In this document: one piece after another, positions 10,376-23,600 of the stretch
Position numbering within the stretch: the stretch's first letter is position 1
Layout: every line of letters starts with the position of its first letter
DNA from: Coix lacryma-jobi var. lacryma-jobi
Lineage: Eukaryota; Streptophyta; Magnoliopsida; Poales; Poaceae
Direction: 5' to 3'
Assembly: GCA_009763385.1 (NCBI GenBank)
Contig: CM019822.1
Span: 8,030,127 to 8,094,126 of the forward strand
DNA: 64,000 nt
Notes under the pieces: model-generated
Told to the model about the DNA's origin: nothing
Seen by the model: the letters and a program-made list of their open reading frames with translations, nothing else
Database searches by the model: none
Translations under genes and position numbers: made by a program

Positions 10376-13300
10376 CTAAAAGGGGAAACACACACCAAGC
10401 TCACCTCTCAACCTATTAAAGGTTGATTGGTCCAAAGGCTTGGTAAAAATATCAGCCAACTGATGATGAGTATCGACATGGCGAAGGTCGATATCACCCT
10501 TCTTAAAATGGTCTCGCAGAAAATGAAAGCGCACATCAATGTGTTTGGTCTTAGAATGCATCACGGGGTTCTTAGCAACGCTAATCGCACTCGTGCTGTC
10601 ACAGAGCAAAGGCACTCGAGAAAAGCTCAGACCAAAATCACGCAAAGTGGCCATCATCCAAAGCAACTGGGAACAACAGCTAGCCGCAGCAACATATTCA
10701 GCCTCTGTGGTAGACTGGGCGACACTAGACTGCTTGCGAGAAGACCAAGATACAAGAGAAGAGCCAATAAACTGACAAGTCCCAGAAGTGGACTTGCGAT
10801 CAAGTCGGCAACCAGCAAAATCGGCATCAGAATAACCGCAAAGGGAGGGTGGAGGAAGCAGAATACCAAATCCCGAACTCTGGAGTGAAGCGAAGGTACC
10901 TCATAATGCGCTTGACCGCCTGACGGTGAGAGGTGCGCGGTGACGCCTGAAAGCGCGCGCAAAGACACACCGCGAACTGAATGTCCGGGCGTGTCGCCGT
11001 CAGGTACAACAGCGACCCAATCATGCTTCGGTACTCCTTCTGGTCCACAGCTTCTCCATCCTCGTCCGCATCCAGGGCCGTCGTGGTCGACATGGGTGTT
11101 GGAAACGGCTTGGCCTCACCCATATCGAATTTCTTTAGTATATCCTTGGTGTACTTGCTCTGGTGCACAAACGTTCCTTCTCGGGATTGCTTAATTTGCA
11201 ACCCGAGGAAGAATGTCAACTCGCCCATCATACTCATCTCGAATTCCCTGCTCATAAGATCTGCGAACTTGGCAACCAAAGCGTGAGAAGAACCACCGAA
11301 AATGATATCATCTACGTAAATCTGCACCAAGAGAGTGTCTTTGCCTTGCTTGAGGAGAAAGAGCGTTTTATCCACACATCCCATTTTAAAACCCTTAGCT
11401 AGCAAAAAGGTTTTCAACCTATCATACCAGGCTCTAGGGGCTTGTTTCAAACCATATAAAGCTTTGTGAAGTTTAAAAACATGGTTTGGAAACTTGGGAT
11501 TTTCAAAACCGGGGGTTGCTTTACATACACCTCTTCTTCTATGTAGCCGTTTAAGAAGGCACTCTTGACATCCATTTGAAAAGTTTGAAACCTTTGGATG
11601 CAGCAAAAGCCAAGAGAATCCTAATTGCCTCTAAACGAGCTACAGGAGCAAAAGTCTCCTCATAGTCTATCCCCTCCTTCTGACTATATCCCTGGGCTAC
11701 AAGTCTGGCCTTGTTTCTCACAATGTGGCCATCCTCTCCTTGTTTGTTTTTGAAAACTCATTTTGTCCCAATAGGATTACAATCTGGAGGAGGTGAAACC
11801 AAAACCCAAACCCGATTTCTCTCAAAATTTTCTAACTCCTCATGCATGGCATTGACCCAATCCGGATCAGATAAAGCATGTCCAACATCTCGGGGTTCAA
11901 AATTAGCAACAAATGCAGAATGAGCAAAGTGAGAGATTTGTTGTGACCTTGACCGAGTGACACGTTCGTCGATGCTGCCAATCATCTGTTGAGGCGGGCG
12001 CTGGCGCTGTATATGTCGTGGCGCCTCCCGAGCTGAAGAAACCTCCCCCTCAACAGCAGCTGGTGCCTCCTCGGGTACAAGTGGTACAGCCCGAGGTGGC
12101 GGATCCCACGGCCCCCAAGTAGTCGAAGAAGAAGGGTCGGGGCCGTGTGTCGTCGTAGTCAAAGCCGATCCAAGCGGTACAGCAGGTGGAGGTGGTGTTG
12201 GATCATCCATCCCTTCAGCACCTTCCTCGTCATCAAAAAGAGGTTCTCCAACTTCATGATCACCTACACGCTCAAATCTAGAAGAAGGACAAACCATGGT
12301 CTCGTCGAAGGTGACATCGGATGTCTCCATGACTCGGTTAGTATCAAGGTTAAGTACACGATATGCGTGACTATGAGTGCCATAACCCAAAAATACACCG
12401 TCAGAAGAACGAGACTCAAACTTGTCCAAGTTGCCTTTCTTGAGTATAAAACAGTGGCAACCAAAAACTCTAAAATAACTCACTTTGGGCTGTCTTCCAA
12501 AACGCAACTCATAAGAAGTCTTTTTCAAGAAAGGTCGGAGAAAAATGCGATTGGAAATATAGCATGCAGTGTTCATAGCTTCGGCCCAATATCGCCTAGG
12601 AGTCCTATGCTCATCAAGCATCGTCCTGGCCATCTCTACAAGGGTCCGATTCTTCCTCTCTACAACACCATTCTGTGGTGGTGTGTAGGGGGAAGAAAAC
12701 TGATGCTCCAAACCCAAAGAGTTACAAAACTTCTCAAAGTCTGAGTTTCTGAACTCGGTACCATTATCACTACGAATAGCTTGCATCGAGTTCTTAGGGA
12801 ACTCGTTCTGAAGACGCAAAATCAGATTGCGAACAAAAGAGAAAGTCTCAGTTTTCTCAGTCAAAAAGAAAACCCACGAATATCTCGAAAAGTCGTCAAC
12901 AACAACAAGCACATACCACTTCCCACCAACCGAGCTCACCCGAGCCGGACCAACAAGGTCCATATGCAAAAGCTCTCCAGGGTACTTGGTCATAACTTGA
13001 TTCACAGGATGGTGGGGAGCAGCAACCATTTTCCCATGTCTACAAGAATGGCAAACAAGATCCTTCTCCATGTGTAACTTGGGCAATCCTCGGATTAAAC
13101 CAAGTGAACTAAGCCTTGCAAGCAAGTCGAAGCTCAAATGACCAAGTCTCCTATGCCACTTCCAAAGATCAGAGGAGGAAGGTCCAGCCACAAGACAACG
13201 AGAAATGCCAAAAGACTCCGAGAAATTCGCACGAAAGACTTTCCCAAAGGGCGAAATCAAACACACAAGATTTTCCTGAGGATCCAAAATACGACTGAGA

Positions 13301-13566
13301 TTCGGCTTAAAACGAATCTCATAGTCATCATCAAAAAGTTGCGAAACAGAAAGAAGGTTAAAATGCAAGTTAGAAACAAGAGCAACATCACACAACACAA
13401 AGTGCTCATTAACTCGCACAGACCCACGAGACAACACTTTACCTTTGCTATTGTCGCCGAAGGTGATAAACTCCTTTCCGGCAACTGGACTAAGACTGGA
13501 GAACCACTTGGCGTTTCCGGTCATGTGCCTCGAACAACCGGAATCCACCAACCAAATGTCCTCCAA
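10376..13566 (-). pseudogene. pol: copia pol region: protease, integrase, reverse transcriptase, RNase H (broken)
   Basis: Read on the minus strand. The protease motif WLVDSGCSRHMTG lies near 13,550-13,515. The GAG-pre-integrase HHCC motif has HRRLGHLS and CHSCRHGKM. The integrase D, D and E are in HMDLVGP, IRSDNGTEF and GVVERKNRTL. The RT keeps ALYGLKQAPRAWYDRL and the catalytic YVDD near 11,300. RNase H has DSTSAI and ends LADIFTKPLDQ near 10,400. The breaks are a TGA at 11758-11760 where the family has Trp, single-base losses near 11,570 and 11,520, and a frame change near 10,850. The pol frame differs from the gag frame and has stops just upstream, so a clean gag-pol fusion is no longer possible. 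The 13566 end marks where the pol frame opens, not a true ATG. Confidence 0.9.
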
Positions 13567-13580
13567 TCATTTTACCTACA

Positions 13581-16184
13581 TCAATAAAAAGACATAGGGT
13601 GAGCATACGGTCCAACACTGGGGTGAGTAAAATGGGAAGAGTACCAGTGTTGTCCCGGATGCTCAAAAGAACGGTTAGTAGAAAAACCATTCCTAGCACG
13701 CCTACGGGGAAAGCGATCACCACGCACAAGAAAACGTGGTCCGCTAAGGGAAGAGCGTCCATCGCGATACTCAAAACGCGGTGGCGGGAAACGCTCAACA
13801 AAGCCACCGCCACGGGGTCCATATCCTGCAAGGTTAGGATCCCGCCGGGCAAAACCTCCTTGAGGTCTAGGACCTTGAGGCATTGGACCTTTAGACCTAG
13901 CAGCTCTCCTCTGAACATTCGGCACATGCACATCATGGAAAGGATGGTACATGTCCGCATTGTTCATCTCCCTGGCACGGCGCTCCTCTCTCTTGCGCCT
14001 AAAGCAAAACTCCCTCCAGTGTCCATCTCTCCCACAGTACTCACAGTGGTACCTCACTGCTCTCATAGGGGGTTGTTGGTACTCACGGTAGTGGGTGTGG
14101 ATCACCTTGCCCTTCTGTGGCATGAGCTCCTCCTGGATAGGTGGCATGGTGTCTAGCTTGTTTTTCAGGTGGTTGGGCTTAGGAGACCACACTTGTTTCT
14201 TTGGTGGAGCTCTCGGAGGTTCCTCAAACACTCCATCCTTGGTGTTAGGCTTGAGAGGCTCCTTGGGAGGAATCTTGGTTAATTTGGAAGTAGTGGTGGA
14301 GTTGGGCTTCTCACTCGGATTAAGACCACTCGACTCTCCAATCTTACCAAAAGATGAGGCACACTTCATCCCCTGAGCAAAGCCTACACCTAGACCTCCA
14401 GCAGCACGCTTGAATTAGGCAATCATCATCCCAAGCTGCGGCTCACCACAAGACACCCATGACAAGATGGTCCGAAGGTATGTGTTTTCCTCCTCGGTTT
14501 GCATCTTGCCATGCTTCACATTTGCAATCTCCATCTCCAAACCCTCACACAAAGCACATCTAGACACACAAGTGCTACCCGAGCTGGCCTTCTCAAGAGA
14601 CACAATCTTGGCATTCTTCTCTGCCAACTCAGATTGCAAGCCTGCACAAGACTTGCACGCACCTAGCAACGCGGGTCTAGCCCGAAGCTCATCCATCTCT
14701 CCAACCAAAGCAGCATACTTCCCCCTCAGAGTGAGAAGGTCAGTCAGGTGTTGGGAGCACATCTCACACTCACCCTCCTCAGAGACAACAACAGTGGACT
14801 TGGCAAACTCAAGTTCCTTCACCGTATCCTCCCACTTCTGCCTAAACTCCTTCCTCTCTCTAGCAGCGCGCCTAAGCAGCTTATCTTGACTAAGAAGAGC
14901 GGCAGTAAGCTTATCGACCTCAGCAGAAAGTTCTTCAGGTGTTTGTGATACCTGTGAGGTGTCGTCATCGTCGTCATTCCGAGGGGTCTCCTCCAGCTGG
15001 CTATCGATCTCCTTGCCGAGGGCCATGGTGCAAAAGCCCTCATTGTCGGCGAAGAAGCAGAGGTCGTTCAGCTTGTCCTCGATCTTCTTCTTCTTCTCGG
15101 ACTCGTCATCGCTTGAGGAAGCGGAGTCGTCATCCGAGTCGTCGACGTCGCTGAGCGTGGCGAAGAAAGCACGCTGCTCAGCCTGGGCCTTCTCCAAGTA
15201 CTTCTTCTTGATGTACTCCTTGTTGAAGCCGCCCTTCCGCTTGTGCTTCACGGGGACATACTTCTCCTTGCGCTTGCCGGAGTCGTACTTGTGCCCATGA
15301 TCGCCCTTCCCAAAAGCTTGCTTGTTCTTCTTGGGACAGTTGGCGATGAAGTGGTCGGGGTCGCCGCACTCGTAACATCCAGAGCGTCCTCCTCCGCAGC
15401 GACGGTTCATGCGGTTGTTGTGGAACCGCGAGAACCGGTTGGCGAGCAAAGCCAACTCGTCATCCCCCATGAACTCCAGCTGCTCCTCTGTAACAGAAAG
15501 AAGAGAAGAAAGTGCAAAGCTTGCAGAGGGGTTAGCAGAAGAGCCAGAAAGCAAAGCCATAGACGGGCCAGAAGGATTTTCATAAGAAGCCCTCGTCATG
15601 GCGTCAATCTCACTAGACTTGAGCTTACTAAAGAGCTCGTCGCACGTGAGAGTCTCATAGTTAGACGATTCGATGATCGCCTGAACCTTAGAGTCCTACA
15701 CCGATCGATCGAGAGTATGCAAAAGCTTGAGAGCCCTCTCATGATCGTCGAAAGGCAACAGCTCCTTGTTAGCTCTCATCTTGTTGACAATCACCTGAAA
15801 GCGAGCAAATAAACTTTCTATGCTCTTGCCAGACATGTGTCGAAAGTTCTCATACTCACGCTTATGCGACTCATAGAGACGGGTTTTGACCTGGGTTGTC
15901 CCCTCATGAAAATGCATGAGAGTAGTCCAAATCTCCCGAGCCATGGTGAGATGAGAGACGCGATCAAACTCAGACATGCTCAAACAGGAGAAAAGAGCAT
16001 TACGGGCTCGACTATTGGCATCGTGCTCATCGATCTGTAGCTGAGTAGCACGAGCAGCCAAAACCACGTAATCAGCCTTGTTGCAAATATCCCAAACAGA
16101 AGCACCTATGCTCTGAAGATAGGCCGACATGCGTATCTTCCAATATGCATAGTTTGTCCCATCGAAAAATGGCGGTTTGCCCAC
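13581..16184 (-). pseudogene. gag: copia gag (two zinc knuckles, coiled-coil-rich), with two nonsense changes
   Basis: It starts with the ATG at 16184 (MGKPPFFDGTNYAYWKIRM), the usual UBN2/gag opening, and ends TGA at 13581-13583, about 867 codons. The first zinc knuckle is CYECGDPDHFIANC (about 15,370). A second, CEYCGRDGHWREFC, lies near 14,030. Between them are acidic Asp/Ser stretches, Lys-rich DNA or RNA-binding stretches and a heptad-rich part expected to form coiled coil in the virus-like particle. TAG at 15696-15698 replaces an expected Trp, and TAA at 14415-14417 replaces an expected Gln. All three segments between stops share one frame, so these are point changes rather than indels. 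Confidence 0.88.
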
Positions 16185-16245
16185 GCCGCGCTCTATGTCG
16201 CCTTCTGTGGATCTGGAACCGGCTAAGGTGGAAGATCCTTAACCC

Positions 16246-16257
16246 GCTCCGATACCA
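16246..16257 (-). other. primer binding site (initiator tRNA-Met type)
   Basis: The minus strand reads TGGTATCGGAGC two bases after the end of the 5' LTR. The expected complement of the initiator tRNA-Met 3' end is TGGTATCAGAGC, one difference. Confidence 0.88.
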
Positions 16258-16714
16258 ATTGAAGGACCGAAAGTGCCAAAGCAAGGCGACCAGAGGGGGG
16301 GTGAATGGGAGCCTCAAATTTCTTTCCAGAAACTTTGTGCTGTTATCCCAAAAATCAACCCCAAGAGCAAACCTAGAGATTACAAATGTCCATGACCCTA
16401 GATGTAGGGTGGATGCTTCCAAAAAGCACAGCGGGACACTATACAACTCTAGAAACCCAACGCAAAAGCCGGAAATCAAATCTGACAAAGGACGAACGAA
16501 CCACGAACGAAAACGTGCAGACTGCACTTGACCGGACTCTGGCCAGCGGGCACCGGACGCGTCCGGTCAGGCAAAACCCAGTTTGGAAACTCTCTGAGTT
16601 GGATCGGACTCACATTCACTGAGCGTCCGGTCACACCTAGAGCGTCCGGTCACAAGAGCCACACCCAATGAACAGGACAAGGAGCGTGTCTGGTCTAGCG
16701 AAGAAAGGAGCGTC

Positions 16715-19700
16715 TGTGGCAGAACCTCCTGAATTAAGTGGCCCACGTGCACCCATCATTGTCCTAAAGACCTTTGATCGGAGTACACACGTTCCAAATG
16801 ACTCAAGAGGTCTGTCGGGTGTCCTCGGGAAACCCGAATCATCCACGTTACATTACTTCCAGGAAAATTCCTCATCAAGCATCACAGTATTACAACAGTT
16901 TTATAGATAAGATAAATCAGAGTAAAGCGGAAAGATTATAATACATAGATTAAAACTTAGGTTTAAAAGTTTACATCACCAAATAACTTATTACATAACT
17001 TGTTCGGAACTTAACATTACATATTCCACTCAAAAGTTGTTACTTGCCCAAGGTCACACATCAGAATCGTTATCACTCTCTTCTATAAGAGTGAAGTATC
17101 ACTGCCCAAAAAAAGGTGGATCCATGAATTCTCCTGCAACAAGGGTTAACAAACCCTGAGTACAAAAGTACTCAACAAGACTTATCCGTCAACAGAAAAG
17201 ACTTCAGGTCATGCTAGCTTTAAGGGATGTAGAGGGTTAGCAATAGAGAAGGAATTTGCAGAAAAAGCATTTTTAACAAAACATTCTTCTTTTCCTTAGT
17301 AATTCCAAATATACCATCAATAGTACTCTTTTAGGATGAAACATCATTTCCCAAAAGCTTTGGTTTTGAAAACTCTACGTTGAGAGTCAGAGATCGAGTC
17401 TCTTTTTATCGTAGAGCAACGACGATTCGAACCGCTTTATCTACCCAGCTGGGGGTTCCCAATCACACAATATGGCAGGACTCTAACCTGCAACATATTG
17501 CACAACCACAAGTGATTTGTATGGCAGGACTCTAACCTGCAACATACCAAAGCACCACGGCGTTGTATGGCAGGACTCTAACCTGCAACATACTAACCCG
17601 TATCCCGTGATTGGTACTATCATGCTCTCGATCAAGGACCAACAACGGACGGTTCCTAATCGACACAGACAGGAACACTACATCAAGATTCCATTCCGGA
17701 TGCAAGCTACCTGTCCGGTCTGAAATTCATTTTTCATCCATTTATCAGTTTGTACCTGAGAGAGGTATCCTAACAATAATGACTCATCATCCCTTAGTTT
17801 GCTCAAGGCCTAAGCGGAGGATAATCTCATCACCGTGCATCTTGGCTAAGCATTTATAAACAAATAGGTAACAAGGATAGGGTAAAGGTAACCAACTGGT
17901 AATGCAACTACTGGTGTCATCCAACTCCTATTACTTAAATGCAGTTGATAAATCATTGTATAAACTTTGCAATAGAAACAGAAAGGTTAAATGCACCGGG
18001 GCTTGCCTTGAGGATCAGCGAAGTTCGAAGATTCTGAAAATCGAGAAGGGTCTACACCCTCAGGAGGAATCCACTGAGAGTTAGGGCCTTCCGAAGCGGA
18101 ATCTACACGTAGAAGTGCATATGCATGAATAATGAGATGCTTATGATATGATCATGGTAAAGATGGAAATTTTCTTAAACTATAACTTTTATGGAGTACA
18201 ACTTTCCCTCACGGTAAAGTTGCAAACCAACATACCAACTTTAGCTATTAAAAGTACTAAACAAGTTTTGTTATTTTCTTTAAATATGGTTATGCAACTT
18301 AACAAGCAACAAAAGGTTATTTGCATAAAGGAATCCATAACCAGGGAGCAAATCTTGCTAGTTTTCCACTGGTTGTCAAACAATTCCAAAAGTCACATAA
18401 TTCTAAAGTGATCAACTATTCCTATTTATTTTATAAACCATTTTAATTAGCCTTTTACTTATACACAAATCATACTTGGTCAAACAAGGATGAAATTAAA
18501 CATGAAGGTGTATATCAGTGATATAAACTCACATGTCAATTTTCATGATTTTTGGAGAAACACAGAAAATTACAAAATTCATTAAAGTTACATTTATTAA
18601 ATAAAGCACAGATTTAATTGTCCTATAAAAAGTACTCAAAACATAAGTTTTATAATTTTTATATTAGCATAAACAAGTTAGCATCTATCACGTCAAATTT
18701 CATAATTAACAGAGCTATAGATTAATTATAGCAAAAATAACAAAACTAGCTACTGTGCACAAAACCAGAAAAAGAAAAACACTAAATCGGCCCAAACTGG
18801 GCTTGTGGCCCAGTCCGACGCGGCCCAACCCGCGTGAAAACCAGCCCAGCTGGCTCCCGCCCGCGCGCGCTGGCTACTATGCAAAAGAGCCCTCCGGTAA
18901 GAATGAAACTAACCCGCAGTCCAAGATACTATTCACATGAGTCTTTGGCTTTTTAACCAACACCCTGGAAGATCCTATCTTCACAAACGCGAGGTCCCTG
19001 GCCATGGCCCGAGCGCACGGCGGCGAACCGAGCGGCGACCGTCCTTACGCCGGCCAACTCCGGCCAGTAGAGACTTAGACGACGCGCGCATCATCACCGG
19101 CGTGTCACCCGCGGCCGACAGAGCCTCTAACCCTAAACGCTACCGCTCCGGTGAGGTCTGGCCACGCACGGCGGCGGACCGAGCCACGGCGGAGATGTTC
19201 CGGCGAACCTAGGTCGATAGCAGAAGAACGGAAGGGCTAGGAAGCTTCAGTAGCTCACCCTGGTGCTGCCTGTGTAGCTGGTTCGAGCGGAGGATGAACG
19301 GAGGGAAGGTATCCACGGAGCAGTGACTTCCGGCGGCGAGCTCCGGTGCAAAGGCGGTGGTTCCGGCGAGACCTGTGCACCACACAAGAAACCAGTGAGC
19401 CTATGAGGTTTCTGAGATCAAGATGAAGCATAAACGCGAGATAAAGAGAGTAAGGAAGTGCCCAGTGGATCGGACCACGGCGAGATCGAGCTCGGCGGAG
19501 CTTTCTTACCCGGCGGGAAGAAGAACAGTAGTTACCGGCTCTCTGAGTGAGTAGAGGTTGCAAGAGTGAACTCTGGAGATGCGCAAGGATGTAGGGTTTT
19601 TATACCCGCGGTTAAATTGGGATGAGAACGATCGGTGTGCGGTGAATCGGAGATTGAGCCGAGAAGGTGCTCGTCGGGGCTTCGTGGCAAGAGGTCGACG

Positions 19701-20807
19701 GCGAGCGCGAGAGAGGACGCCACGACGTGAGAGAAAAGGGTCAGCAGCTGAGTAACCTCGCCACGGAGACGGTCGCACGCTTATTCGAGAGGGAGCGATA
19801 CCCAGAACGCTGGCGTCGCCGGTCAAAGCTTCGGCGGCCACCGCCATGAACAGAGCCAGAAGCTTATCTCCCCCTTTTCCCATTTCCTTTTCTACCCTTT
19901 CTGAAAATTTAAAATTACTTTGAAATTTTGAATATAAGTTGAAAGTATGCTAAAATATCAAATGCTCAGAATTTAATACTGAACATCTTTTATTTTTGCA
20001 ACATTTTCAAAATATGCTCAGAATTTGAATTAGAGTTGGAAAAACCAAAGAGGACAAAAAGGGCAGAAAAGTATTTTCCAAATTACTTTTGATTTCATAT
20101 GAAAACTTGGAAAACTTTATACATCAAAGTTGTTCCTTATCAAAAATAGAACAATTTTGCTTTTTAGAGCATAGCCAAATTGTGCTTAATTTTGAAACTA
20201 CACAAAAGGGAATAAAATTGGTTTTGGAAATTGAGTTTCAATTTGAAACCAATTCAAACTTGTTTTCCAGATTATTTCAGATTTTCTTTAGTAACTTGAA
20301 AATCTATCTTAATAAAAGTTGTTTCTTTTAATCCTCTCTACAACTTTGATTAAAAGACCAAGGTCTAATTCTTTTTAGTTTTTGAAATCTAGTGTTGGGG
20401 TTAAATTTAGGGTTTAAAAGATTTCAAATTTATTCAAAATTTTGTACAGAAACTTTGAAAACTTTGAATACCAAAGTTGTCCCTCTCAACAAGAGCTACA
20501 ACTTTGCTTTTGAAATCATTTTGAAATTTACCAAACTTTTTGGGACTTAAAGAGAGGAGAATAAGAAAAACGTAGAAAATTAGGTTTTCTACATACACTT
20601 AGTATTACCTTTAACATATAACCATATAACTTATGAAAGCATCACACCACTAGGATTGCATACTTAACATTTCTTATCCACTAAGCACAAACATGTTAAC
20701 ATAAACTTGTTTTTAGTAAATGCATACTCAGGTTATCACTCACATGAAATGCTAATGCATATGATGACATGGCAAGTTTTAGTTTTGCTTAACACCAGAG
20801 TGTTACA
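16715..20807 (-). mobile_element. 4.1 kb solo-LTR-like insertion inside the copia LTR
   Basis: Its ends are TGTGGCAGAACC and GTGTTACA with the 5 bp target duplication GCGTC at 16710-16714 and 20808-20812. Read on the minus strand it begins TGTAACACTCTGGTGTT and resembles the element at 56,480-60,779. Both share GAGTACTCAGGGTTTGTTA-like text near one end and a GC-rich core (here about 18,780-19,860). No PBS, polypurine tract, internal repeat of the ends or pol frame is seen, so a solo LTR of a long-LTR Ty3/gypsy family (Del/Tekay type by memory) fits best. Confidence 0.8.
17469..17598. repeat. three copies of a TATGGCAGGACTCTAACCTGCAACAT unit
   Basis: The phrase recurs at about 17470, 17519 and 17565, spaced about 46-50 bp, with variable text between. 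It contains a short near-palindrome (AGG...CCT). It is not seen in the related element at 56,480-60,779. Confidence 0.8.
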
Positions 20808-21704
20808 GCGTCCGGTCAAGTCACAGAGCGTCCGGTCAGTTCGCAGAACTGGTTTCACTCGGCCTTCAACGACCGGACGCACTGAGTCAGCGTCCGATCG
20901 TTGAGCAGTGAGCGTCCGGTCACCCCAAAACTGCACCGTTCTTCCGTGGATTCAACTCGATCTCCTCCGAATCAAAAGCACTAAGGCTTAGACTTGGTAT
21001 GAGGAGTTCCAAGGAGGTTAGTGAGCTATCCCTAAGAGATCATGGCTCGAACCTAACTTCAAATCGATGAATCGGAAGAATTCGGGGCAAGGGGGACAAA
21101 AACCGATTCGAAAACGAAAAATCAATCGATCTACTAGCTCGTGAGGTTAGAGGTGAATTCCTTCGGTGGAAAGAAGTGCCTCATGATCTAGAACAACTCA
21201 GTTCAAACGGAATCGAAAAAGACGCAACGAGTAGAGAGATCGATCACCGGGAAAATCGTGGAGAAAAGGAACCCGCGAAGAACAACATCAAAACGCGAAT
21301 CACAACCACGAATTTGCAACCGTGTGGCTACCACACGCTACAATGGTGAGATTACGGTCTCACTTCCTCAAAATCTCATGGACACAGAGGTATGGTTCTC
21401 TGCGGATCTCAGTAGCTACAGCAGAGAATGGGAGAGAGGAAACCCTAGGTGGAAAATAGCAAATGACTGAGATAGTTTGAGAGGTGGGTGTCTCCCCCTA
21501 CTTATACTAATTCTAATTCCCACTCTACCCCTAATTATTTACAGAGCGAACCAGCTAAACCCTAAGGTTATTCTGGACCAACTCGAAGTAGATGCTGATC
21601 CGACGGCCACGCCCGCACAACTGGTAGCTTTGCCTCGACGCAACCTCACCGATTGCCGCCACGTGCCGCCATCGCTCCGCTCGTCCTTTTCACGGACCTC
21701 ACCC

Positions 21705-21967
21705 CCGGTTTTGAGGCCGAAACTGGGAAACCTGTCTTCACGACCAACCCCCGGTTTTGAGGCCCAAACCGGGAAACCTGCCGTCCATCGCCTGAGTTTT
21801 GTGGCCCAAACTCAGAAACCCGTCAGCGCCCAGGTTTTGAGGCCCAAACCTGGAAACCGTCCTCAGCCCGAGTTTTGTGGCCCAAACTCGGAAACCGGCC
21901 GCACCCAGGTTTTGTGGCCCAAACCTGGAAACCGTCCACCGGTGGTTTTTCTATGGCTCAACCACCA
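21705..21967. repeat. hairpin array, 5' LTR copy
   Basis: Same seven-unit array as at 8124-8385. Unit 2 here has CCGGTTT/AAACCGG where the other LTR has a weaker TGATTTT-type arm, so this copy keeps the better-paired stem. Confidence 0.85.
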
Positions 21968-22349
21968 AACCGGCGCCGTAGAGGGGATGCACCGCTCGTG
22001 CACCCCGTCCACCGACACGTGTCCCCAGGTCCTCGACCCAAGCAACACCGTGCCCCGCAAGTCTTCGCTCGTCGCTGTCCCAGGCTGTCAGCCACCACAG
22101 CTGATCCTCAGGCCACAGGTTTCTCAGTCCAAGCCTCACGTCCGCCCTTCACCGCTCCCGGTCCGTCGGCACGACACGTCTCTACTTGACCTTCACCTTG
22201 CCCTCGATCACTGTCTCCGTGCTCGACACCTGCACAACACAAGCCAAAGAACATGCGCATCAAACCAGTTGACAATCACTCATCACTCAAGATCCGGCAT
22301 ACACCCATGTATCCGCATTGACACCTAAAGAGAGAAGTACCTATACTAT

Positions 22350-23600
22350 CACTATCGGATACATGTGCTTTGCCCAGTGCCCTATGTACTCGGTAAAACC
22401 TAATATACACTCGACAAAGGACACTTGACAAAAAATTCATCGGTAAAAACTGCTTTGCTGATTGTTTTTTGTCGAACACTTGGTAAAATCCAAACGAAAA
22501 AAATCTAAAAAAATTAGGAAATTTTGTTTTAATCAAGGGAGGGCCACTGGCGAGCCACACCATCCATCTATTCCGATAACATTTTTTCATGATTTTTTCG
22601 CACTTTGCATCAACCAAGATTCGAACCAGCGACTTCTCGCGGACAACCTTCACTACACTCCACCCCTTTATCATTTGTATCTATATTCCATTTCGGTTTC
22701 CCTCGTATTATACTGAACCATGTGTAAATTGCTTGTTTGAGGCTCTTAATGAATTCAAATAAAAAGTTGTCAACTACAAAAATTCATAACTTTTTGAGAT
22801 CTACACTTTTTGTTTAGTAAGTTTTCCATCTGAAGTCGTTTACAAAATCTGATAAATTTCAAAGTTGTCAACTACAAAGTTTCATAACTTTCGAGATCTA
22901 CAACTTTCATTTTGGCGGTTTCTCCATCAAAGGTATTTTGAAAAATTCAAATTTCAAAAATTTTAAATTCAAATATAGTTTTGCATGATAATATGATTTC
23001 AAATTTAAAAGTTTTCAACTATAAAGTTTTATAACGAGATGTATAACTTTTATTTTGGTCGTTTCTCCATCCGAAATCTTTAAAAAAATTCAAATTTTAA
23101 AATTCTTAAATTCGGTCATAGTTATGCATGACAAGATGACTTCAAATTAAAAAGTTATCAACTACAAACTTTCGTAACTTCTCAAGATCTACAAAGTTTA
23201 TTTTGGTTGTTTTACCATTTATACATCCGACATTATGGTTCTAATAATATTCATAAATCTTATACATATCACTCTTGTAGTTTTATAAACTACGAAAGAT
23301 GTAAGATTTGTGAACAAATTTATTTTTAGTTTGTCAAATGAAGAAATCATCAAAGCATTCATCTTGAGAAGTTAAATAATTTTGTAGTTGATTTTTTTCA
23401 TTTGGATTAATTTACTGCTTCAAAATGTGATTTTGAAAATTGGTTTTGTCGAGTGTAAAAAAACATTCAACAAAGAGCTCTTTGCCAAGTGTAAAAAAAC
23501 ACTCGACAAAGAAGCTTCTTTACTGAATACTTTATCGAGTGTTTTTTTTACACTCAACAAAGAAGTTTTTTACCGAGTAATTTTTTGTCTGAGTATTTTT
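22350..23600. mobile_element. CACTA-derived remnant (one end only)
   Basis: It starts CACTATCGGATACATGTGCT, followed by CTCGGTAAA and CACTCGACAAAG repeats typical of grass CACTA subterminal regions. Similar ACTCGACAAAG text recurs at 23,460-23,600 near the presumed far end. A matching inverted CACTA end and target duplication are not found, so the right limit is approximate. Confidence 0.5.
22757..23230. repeat. four degenerate tandem units inside the CACTA remnant
   Basis: The motif AAGTTGTCAACTACAAA-GTTTCATAACTT-GAGATCTACAACTTT-TTTGG-GTTTCTCCATC recurs about four times with spacing of roughly 105-150 bp and steady decay. It is AT-rich and has no coding value. Confidence 0.7.

Larger units (their letters stand above)
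6765..22317 (-). mobile_element. Ty1/copia retrotransposon, SIRE/Maximus-like, degenerate, with nested insertion
   Basis: The target duplication TTGAC is seen at 6760-6764 and 22318-22322. The LTR ends are TG...CA on the minus strand. The 3' LTR is 6765-8736 (1,972 bp). The 5' LTR is 16260-22317, which is 1,960 bp once the nested 4,093 bp element and its 5 bp duplication are removed. An initiator-Met primer site and a polypurine tract lie where expected, and gag-protease-integrase-RT-RNaseH order is that of copia. The long gag with two zinc knuckles and a coiled-coil-rich tail suggests the SIRE/Maximus lineage. A hand comparison of the LTRs gives roughly 45-50 substitutions plus two indels, about 2.4 percent. 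At least three nonsense changes and several frameshifts make it non-autonomous. No env-like ORF is present. Confidence 0.93.
16260..22317 (-). repeat. 5' LTR of the copia element, split by a nested insertion
   Basis: The LTR parts are 16260-16714 and 20808-22317, with GCGTC repeated at both break edges. The contents follow the 3' LTR, including the CGTCCGGTCA motifs and the hairpin array. The promoter half is on the right because the element reads leftward. Confidence 0.92.

Noticed and set aside
16715..20807. A complete LTR retrotransposon
   Set aside because: No second LTR, primer site or polymerase frame is present between the two target duplications.
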